Assembly (NCBI GenBank): GCA_034439655.1
Contig: JAWXAU010000003.1
Location: 1-49,565, forward strand
Source of the DNA: Bacteroidota bacterium
GTDB taxonomy: Bacteria > Bacteroidota > Bacteroidia > UKL13-3
DNA: 49,565 bases
Direction of reading: 5' to 3'
Shown here: positions 1 through 10,000 of the stretch, piece by piece
How the letters are laid out: each line of letters starts with the position of its first letter
How positions within the stretch are numbered: position 1 is the stretch's first letter
Made by a program: the position numbers and the translations under genes
The notes under the pieces: model-generated
Databases searched by the model: none
What the model saw: the letters and a program-made list of their open reading frames with translations, nothing else
Told to the model about the DNA's origin: nothing

Positions 1-1028
1 CCAGAAACTGTTTGGTTAAGTGTGCTGTTGTCCAACACCAAGTTTCCTGTTCCACTAATCGTACCATTACAAGCTACATCGCGTTTGGCAGTAAGGTTAA
101 AACCTGCGGTTGCAACTGTTACACCGCTAACGATGTTCAAGTTACTGTTCACAATAGTATTTCCAGACAAGGTATAAGTACCTGAGCCATTTAGGCTTAA
201 CCAGTAGTATGCGTTAGCTGGAAGTGTTTGTGGCGAGGTAAATATAATTTTACCATAGTTGTGGGTAAGCGTTCCGTTCTTGGTAAACGTGCCACCTATT
301 TGAAGCACACCTCCATTGTTTATGGTAAGTGTGGCTCCTGAATTAATGGTAAGGTTACTACAATATACGGTACTTGTAAGTACAGGTTGGAATGTACCAG
401 TACTGATAGTCACATTTGAACTGTTGGTGGGCACTGTGCCTGAACACCAGTTAGGGCCATAGGTCCATACTGTGCTATAAGCACCTATCCACACCGCTGC
501 AGTACCAATGCTAACTGTAACTTGGGTAGAGTATGCAGAACCACAAACACCTAAAGTTGATTTACAACGATAAGAGGTAGTAACCGAAGGCATAACCACA
601 TAAGTTGTTGTTGTTGCTCCAGATATATCTGTCCATGCACCTGCTCCAACTTTAGACTGCCATTGAGGGCTACCAGAATTTCCACTCACGCTCAATGTAT
701 CAGTTTGTCCTGAACAAAGTGCAGTAGATGTTACTGATGTAGTTCCACCAACAGGGTTAGAGTTGATAGTGATAGTGGTTGCAGGAGAAACACCTGTCTG
801 GCTATATTGGTCCGCGATAGTACATGTGATACTGTATGTGCCTGTATAGGCTGGGTTATAGCTATAGGTAGCATAACTTGTACCTGTACCAGTTAGCTTA
901 ACAGTAGCACCTTCTTTCCATGTATAGGTATAAGCATTATTTACTGGGCTTGCAGTGAATACTTGACCTATTCCTTGACACATAGAAGTCGCTGTATTAG
1001 GACTAATAGTTGCATTTGGTGCATTTGG
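1..1028 (-). other. Ig/PKD-like modules and beta-rich tail segment of the giant protein
   Basis: After the last GEVED module the protein continues with a segment from about residue 3915 that has CQGIGQVFTASPV and YTYTWKEGATV, typical of PKD/Ig-like folds, then a second Ig-like module with CSGQTDTLSVSG, PQWQSK and TSYRCKSTLGVC. From about position 500 leftwards the sequence becomes short Asn/Thr/Gly/Ile-rich strands (NLTINSGATLTINNGGVLQI), the look of a parallel beta-helix or autotransporter-like passenger, and it is still open at the window edge. Confidence 0.6.
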
Positions 1029-4000
1029 CCCCAGTACTACCACATTGTAATCTTCACATTCGCCAGCATAATAGTTACTACCGCAAGCTGTTGCTACCGA
1101 ATAACCATAATAAGTAGAAATTACACGCAAACGTGTTGTGCCAATTAAGGCACCAGAAGCCACGCTTACAGGTATATTAGCCAATGACGTTCCAACAGAA
1201 GTATTGCCGCCTAAGCTTTCGCCTGCATCTGCAAAGTCTCCATCTTGGTTAGCGTCAATATACACATTAACTGTTTGGGTATAACCACTGCCTGCTTCCA
1301 CTTTAATTGTATCGTTGCCAGTAATTGTTAACGAACATGTTTGGCTGCTGTAGTAGGTATAATAGTTTGGTCCACTACCATAAGATGTGGTATTGTCTAT
1401 TGACGATCCAATTTTTACTCTAGCTATATACATTTGTGTATTGTAACCATTGTAGCCCCATGTTGGAGTACAATATTGAGCAATAACTTTACGTTTGCCA
1501 GCAGGACAAGTAACAGTAGGGGTATGAGTTGCTGCATTAATGGTAATTTGTGAGCAACACGCAGTTACTGAATCGCCAGTAGTTGCACCTGTTTTGATAC
1601 TGTATGAAACCCAGAAGTGGTTAGTACCTGGTACTAAAGCTTGGGTTCCTGTTGCTGTGAATGTTCCATTGGGACCAACTTGTGTAGCAAACAAAGTAGT
1701 AGTGGCAAATGTGCCGCTATTTCCAGTAAAGTACACTCTAGCTGTGTCTATATCTCCAGAAGCATTCGTACTAGCCCCCGTGCTCAAGTTAAGTTGAGTG
1801 AGGTTAACAGTAGCACCAGTAGACATTACAACTTGTATATCGGCTACTTCATAATAACGCTTTCCTTTTTCAACTGGGCTGGTGGTAGGAGCCACGGTGG
1901 TAGAACTAGTGTATGACATGGCCACGTTAATCATTCTGCTTCCGCTTGGAGCTTGAGTTGTAGGAGTATAGTTGCTGCTACTAACTGTAACACTACTACA
2001 TTCAACATCAACATTGTTATTGGTGGTTGCTCCACTAGCAATATCATAAGTAACCCAGAACCAGTTTGTATCGCTCGCTAAAGCCATACTGCCTGATACG
2101 CTGAAATTACCTACTGGACCGCTACTCGTAGAACCGAACTGCGTAGATGCTGCAAACACATTGCTACTTCCTGTAAACCAAACTTTAGCATTTGCAATGT
2201 CATTGCTAGCACTGCTCGAACCATTGGTGTTTAAGTCTAGCTGTGTAATTGTTTTAGAGCCAGAACATCCTTTAAGTACAACAGGTATAGCAATCATCTG
2301 TTGATTGGTTGCCCCTGCAAATACATCCAAAGTAGAAGATGTGCTTGTAGTTACTGATACCACTGTTAGTGGGCTGTCGGTAATATTAACACTGTAGTCT
2401 TCTACCTCGCCACCGTAGTAGTAAGTATAATTACAAGGATCAAGTGCTTGACCATTGTTGGCATAGTACTCGTTTCTAACACGCATGCGTGTTGAACCTA
2501 AACTAGCACCACATGGCACTGTAAAGCTAAACGATACTGTACCTGTAGTACCATTCGTTCCAACTTGTCCCAGTTTTTCAGATGCATCAAAATTGGCATC
2601 ACCATCGAAGTCAATCCAGGCTGCTGTATATTGAGGAGTATAGTTGGTAGAAACACTAACACTTAAAGTATAGTTAGCAGCTTTTTGAATGTCGGTTGAC
2701 TGAGCCAAATAACTGTTATTGGTACTTGTGCTATTAGGAACACTAGTAGTATTGTTAATGGTTCCCATAGTTACATTGGTAATACCTGTAAGTGAGTATT
2801 GGTTATACTGATACGTTTGAGCTGTACAATAAGGTTGAACCAATTTGCGTTTGCCTGCTGGAGCAGTTACCGATGGAACATAGGTATTGGTAGTTCCATT
2901 TGAATCCAAATCGAATTGTTCGAAAGTACCATCAACCGAATCGCCAGTATTTCCTGAGGTAGGAACATCATAAGTCATCCAGAAATAATTGGTTCCTGGC
3001 AATAATGATTGATTTCCGTTAAACGATACATTGTAGGTAGGAGAGTTATAAACACTACCATATTGCGTGGTAGTTGCAAATGCGTTGCTAGTACCAGTAT
3101 ACCAACATTTGGCATTGCTAATATTTGTGCTTACATTTTGCGAGCCTACTACAGTAAATTCAAGGTTTGTTGCATTTTGTGCAGAGCCCGTTGTCATTAC
3201 AATTTGAGCACCTATAATTGCATTATTGGTGTTTCCTTTTACAATATTTGCTACACTTGCTTGCGTAGAAGTAGCACTAACATAAGAAGCAGGGATATTG
3301 ATGGTACGGCTTCCTGTAACGGTAGCAACCGATGAGTAGGTTGTAGCGTTAATAGTAGCTGCTGTACCTTCGGCATCAACCAAATTGCCTATTGAGGCAC
3401 CGCTTGCTATATCGTAAGTTAACCAGAACCAAGCAGAATCTGTGGTAAGGTTTTGTGTACCTGTTATACTAAATGCTGCACTTGGGCTGCTTAATGTAGA
3501 ACCAAATTGTGTGGTTGTAGCAAATGTAGGGCTAGAAGCAGTATACCAAACTTTGGCATTGGTAATATCGGAAGTGCTAGTAGTGCCTGCAGTGTTGAAG
3601 TTAAGCTGGGTTAAAGCAGCAGTACCACAACCTTGCGAGTTTACACGAATTCTCATAATTTGAGCATTGGTATTACTAGGCGATACATCAACCGTAACGG
3701 GTTGTGCACTTACTACTGAAGTAATATTACGTGGACTATCAATAATATCTACAGAATAATCTTCTGTTTCACCAGCAAAGTTGTAGTTATAGTTACATGG
3801 ATCCAATCCTCCTCCGTTAGCATAATATTCCCCTCTTACACGTAGACGTGTAGTACCAGCTAAAGCTGAACATGGAGTAGTAAAGTTGAAGGTACAAGTG
3901 GCTGTACTAGAATTCACTGTTACTTCACCTAGCTTTTCACCACTAGCGAAAGTTCCATCATTGTTCCAGTCAACCCATGCTGCAACGTATTGCGTGTAAT

Positions 4001-7000
4001 AGCCGCTGTTCGATGCTGCAACAGTCATGGTATATGCCTGTGCCTTTTGTACTGAAGCATGTTGTGCAGTATAATCTGAGTGCGTAGTAGAACTTGTACT
4101 TACTGTTGTAGTGTTATTAATACCTGCAACGGTAACGTTTGTCATTCCTACTGCATAACCATATTGATTATAACTGTAGTCTGAGGGAGTACAATATGGG
4201 GCATTGATACGACGCTTAGTAGAAACCGTAGAATTAGAAGGTGCATAACCTGTGGCTGCAATAACAACTGAGTCTAAAGTAGCAGTAACAGAATCATTGG
4301 TGGTAGCTCCTGTTTTAATATCATAAGATAGATAGAAATAGTTAGCTCCTGGAACCAATAATACTGTTGTGCTTCCAAATTTCATTGTGCCGTTAGGAGA
4401 CGCAATGGTAGAGCCAAATTGTGTTGTTGCTGCAAAGCCTGCACTACTTCCAGTATACCAAATTTTTGCATTTTGGATGTCGGTAGAAGGTGCTGTGCAA
4501 CCAGTTGTTGTAAGTTTTAAACTGTCTAGTGCAATGGTCGAACCTGTGCTGCTCATATTAATTAGAATACGAACTATCGACTGATTGTTAATACCTTTGG
4601 TTACCGCTGAGGTAATAGGCATTGACAAAGATGAGCTAACATAAGTAGCAGGGTAGTTGATTTGTCTTCCACCTGTAGGGCTACTATTTGTTGGATTATA
4701 GGTATTGCTGTTAATAGTTAATGAAGTAACTGCGGCATCTAAATAATTTGCAATTGTTGCTCCGCTTGCTACGTTATAAGTTAACCATAACCAACAAGAA
4801 TCGGGTACTGTTTGTGAACCACTAAAGCTCATAGCTCCATTTGGGCTAGATATTGTACTGCCATATTGCGTGGTTGTAGCAAACACATTAGTGGTTGTAT
4901 ACCATAATTTAGCATTGGTAATATCTGAAGTTGCTGTAGTACCATTGCTACCTGATGTATTCATGGTAACATTGGTTAAAGGATAGGTACCACAACCAGC
5001 CGCATTAATACGAACACCCATTATTTGGGCATTTGTTGCACCAGGCATAACATCAATTAATGAAGGGTGGAAAGCATTTGTGCTTGTAATGTTACGCGAG
5101 CTATCGGCAATATCTACAGAATAGTCTTCTGTTTCGCCTAGATAACCAGCATATTGATAACAAGGATCAAGAGCACCAGAACCACCATAATGGTTTTCGT
5201 GAACAATACGCATGCGGGTAGAACCTAAAGTAGCACTACAAGGTATTGTTACCGAAAGTTGGCCTGTGCTGCTTCCTCCTGAACCATCACTTGTTTCACC
5301 AATTTTTTCACCACTTGAGAAAGTGCCATCATTGTTCCAGTCAATCCAAACACCAGTATATCCTGTCCACCAGTAGTTTGCTACTTCCGCTGTTAAGCTT
5401 ATGGTATAGGTTTGTGATTTTTGCACAGAGGCTGTAAGGTAAGAATAATCATTAGTAGTACTTGAGCCCGAAGGAGCTGAAGTTGTATTATTAATTCCTG
5501 CAAATGTAACATTGGTAATACCTTCTGGGTATCCATACTGATTATAATAGTAATCGGATGGAGCACAATAACTAGGGTTGATTTTGCGTTTGGTAGAAAC
5601 AGTTGTATTTGTAGGTACTTGAGCCGTTCCGTTAACTGTTACCGAATCAAATTTAGCAGTAACCGAATCGTTAGTTGTAGCACCTGATTTAATATCGTAG
5701 GTAAGCCACAAATAATTATCGCCAGGGTTCACGTTATCGGTAGATGAGGTAAAGCTCATAACTCCGTTAGGTGCGGCAATGGTAGAACCATATTGGTAAG
5801 TGCTAGAAAATGTAGTGCTAGCCCCTGTTAGGAATAGTTTTGCGTTGCTGATATCTGTAGTGGGGTCTGTACACCCTGTTGTGTTTAACTTAATAGAGTT
5901 TAAGGGTACAGGGGATCCTGTGCTGCTTTGTGTTATTTTTAACAAAACGATTTTTTGTTGAACCCCGCCTTTTGCCACAGCCGATGTAAACGGCATAGTC
6001 ATAGAAGAGCTTACATAAGTTGACGGATTGTTAATGGCACGCGAACCTGAAGGGTCGCTATTGGTAGGCGTGCTACTTGAGCTGCTAACTACCATAGAGG
6101 TAATTTTTGCATCCACTACATTGGTAACAGTGGCTCCCGATGCAATATCATAGGTAAGCCAATACCAAACCGAGTCATTTGCTATAGTTGTAGAACCATT
6201 CACAGTAAATGCACCATTGGGACTGCTTACGGTACTTCCCCATTGGGTAGTAGTAGCAAATATGGGGCTATTGCCGGTGTACCAAACTTTGGCATTGGTA
6301 ATGTCGCCACTTGCATTGGTAGAACCTGGAGTGCCTGCAGTACTAAAGTTCAATTGTGTTACATTTAAATTGTTGCCACAACCCGCAGAATTAATACGAA
6401 GTTTCAATATTTGTTGGTTGGTAGAACCTGGTTGTACGTCCAAGTTTAGTGGAAGTGCTGCAACGCTAGAAAGAATGCTACGTGGGCTATCCAATATGTC
6501 GATGCTATAATCTTCTACTTCTCCCGCATAATAATAATTATATGCACATGGAACAAGATTTCCTCCATAGCCATAATACTCTGAACGTATACGCATACGA
6601 GTAGAACCGACTGCTGCAGTACATGGAGGGGTAATATTCATAGTATAGGTGCCAGAATAATTGCTCTGGTCAGAATATTCTCCTATATTTTCACCTGCAT
6701 CTGTCCAGTCTCCATCACCATTCCAGTCAATCCAAACTGCACCATAATAAGATGAATAGTTAGCTGACCAACTTACACTAATTGTAGAGGATTTAGCTTT
6801 TTGAAGTGTACCTGTTTGAGATGTATAGTCAGAATAAGTTGTTGTTGAGGATGGTACACTAGAAGTATTGTTAATGCCTCCCAAAGTTACATTGCTGATA
6901 CCTGTAACACCATATTGGTTGTACTGGTAATCGGAAGTCGTACAATAGGTAGCACGTATTCTGCTTTTGCCAGCTATCGTAGCAGGGCTTGCATTGTATG

Positions 7001-10000
7001 ATGACCCTCCAGTAGCAAGTCTAACTAAATTAGCGTTTACTGAATCGCCGAGCGTAGCTCCTGATGGGATATCATAAGTGAACCAGAAATAATTATCTCC
7101 TGGCTGTAATGCTGCAGAGCCATAGATGGAAAGAGTTCCATTAGGCGAAGCAATGGTAGCACCATACTGGGTAGTAGTAGCAAATGTGCTGCTGCTGCCT
7201 GTAAACCATACATTCGCATTAGTAACATCTGAAGCACTTGTGTTTCCTGTAGTATTAAAGATTAAAGAATCTAAATTTACACCAGCACCGCTGTTCATAG
7301 TAATTTTCACTCTAGCAACCTTATTGTTTGTAGAATTTGTTCCTAACGAAATGGTATATTTAGACCAGGTGTGTGTGTTATAGGTGGCAGGAGATGCAAT
7401 AGTTCTATCGCCCGAAGGGTTAGAAATAGATGGAGAATAAGTAGAAGCCCCTACAGTAATACCTGTACATTGAGCATCAATCTTATTGCCATTGGTAGCA
7501 CCACTGTTAACATTATATGTTAACCAGAAGTGGTTACTATCAGCGTTAAGGGCCTGTGTGCCGCTAATGCTGAAATTGCCATTAGGGGAAGCCACTGCTG
7601 AACCAAATTGTGTAATTGCTGCAAAAGCATTGCTTAAGCCTGTAAACCAAACTTTGGCATTGGTAATATCAGCTGCTGCTGCAGTGGTACCTGTTGTATT
7701 AAAATTCAACTGGGTAACATTCAATGTACCGCCACATCCACTAGTATTTATTAACATACCTATCACCTCAGCATTGTTAGAACCTTGAGGAACTATGCTA
7801 GTGTTTTGCTGGGTGGTTGTGCTGTTAGTATAAGTAAGTGGGTTGTTGTTTATATCAACTGTATAGTCTTCTGTTTCACCTGCGTTAGGATATACATAAT
7901 TACAAGGATCAAGAGGTTGACCACCATTGGCATAATACTCTTCACAGATACGCATACGTGTTTGACCTGTTACCACTCCAGCACAAGGAACTGTAAAGTT
8001 AATGGTGACTGTTCCACTTGAATTGCCAGTACTATATGCTGGTTGTCCAATTTTTTCGCCTGCATCAGCAAAGTCGCCATCTCCGTTCCAGTCAATCCAT
8101 GCTGCTATGTTACCATAACCATATTGGGCTAAATAACTAAGAGACAATGTATATGATTGGTACTTGTATAATGTAGCCGACTGTGCTGTATAATCATTAT
8201 ATTGTGCATAAGCAGTAGGTGTATTGGTTGTATTATTAATAGCACCCAAGCTCACATTTGTAATACCGTAGTTATAGGAATTGTAATACTTTGATGATAC
8301 ATCACAATAGTTAGGTATTACATAACGTTTGCCTGTAACAGTTGTAGGCGAGGGAGTATAGGTACTACCTGCAATTCGAACACGAGCTATGGTAGCATCT
8401 ATTGAATCGTCTGTAGTAGCACTTGTTTTGATGTCGTAGGTTAACCAAAAATAGTTAGTCCCTGGCAAAATCGCCATAGACTGACCAAAACGAATTTCAC
8501 CACCCGACACAGTAGTTAGCGTGCTTGCATATTGTGTTGTTGTAGCAAAAGCACTACTGTTGCCAGTATAGAAACAACGCATGTTTGATACATTAGTTGA
8601 GAAGTTTGCAGTACCTGTATTGGTGAATATCAAACTGTCCAAGTTAATTGAAGTACCCGTGCTCATCACTATTTCCAATCCTGCTATCTTTTGGTTGCTA
8701 GATCCTTTAGGCATGCCGTTGAAAGCTGTTTGGGTTAAGTATGAACTTGTATAGCTCATTGGGTTCAATATTTGTCTGTTTCCCGAAGGAGAAGGAATGG
8801 TAGTGCTATAGTTCACACTGTTTACATCTACGCTGTTCGCTTGTGCATCCAAATAGTCGCCAACAGTGGCAGAACTAGGCACATTGTAAACCAACCAGAA
8901 ATTGTTGGTATCGGTAACCAATGCCCTAGAACCTGTAATACTAAAATTAGCATTACTAGATAGGCTGCTACCTGCAATTTTACCAAACAAGGTAGTGGTA
9001 GCAAATGTATTGCTATTTCCAGTAAAATATATAATAGCAGAGTCTATATCGCCTTGAGGGTCGGTATTGCCTGTAGTATTTAAATTAATAGATGTTAAGG
9101 TTTGTGTTCCTGTACATCCTTTGGTAACTACTTGTACACGTACTATTTGGTTATTGTTAGTACCTGTACCAACAGCCAATGTTACATTTTGTAAAGTGGT
9201 AGCACTTACCACAGTAAGGGCACTATCGGAAATAGTTAGTGTATAATCTTCGATTTCATCATAGTAACCATAGTATAAATCGTTACAAGGGTCTTGAGTA
9301 CCACCAGTTTGATAAAAATACTCTTCTTTAACACGCATCCTGGCTTGGCCAAGAGCTGCATTGCAGGGAACAGTAAAATTAAATAAATTTGTAACCGGGC
9401 TGGTCGCATCCGTGAACTGAGCAAGTTTCTCAGTAGATTGGAAAGTTCCATCTTGGTTCCAATCAACCCATACAGAGGTATACATATACTGATATGTTTG
9501 CGAAGTAACTGAAACGGATTGTGGTGAACCTCTTTGAATTGTGGTGCTCATACTAGTATAATCAGTATAAGTATTATTAGCAGCAGGTAAACCTGTATTG
9601 TTATTGATGCTTCCTATGCTCACATTGGTGATACCACCATTGCCATAGTTGTATCCAGAGGTATAAGGAGTACATGGTTGTGGAATGATTTTGCGTTTAC
9701 CTGTAGGATCTGTTACACTTGGAGTATAAGGAGAGCCCGCAATGGTAACTTGACTAACTCTAGCATCAACACTATCGCCAGTGTTTGCCCCTGTTTTTAT
9801 ACTGTATACAACCCAGAAATAATTATTGCCTGGCAACAATGCTCTAGTTGAATTAACTGTATAGGTAGTAGTGGCTGCTGGGCTAAGTTGGTAGGTGCCA
9901 AACAGTGTGGTAGGAGCAAAAGTAGCACTGTTGCCTGTGTAATAGATACGGGCAGTGTCAACATTGCTTGTAATGTTATTCGTACCGTTTGTTTGCCATT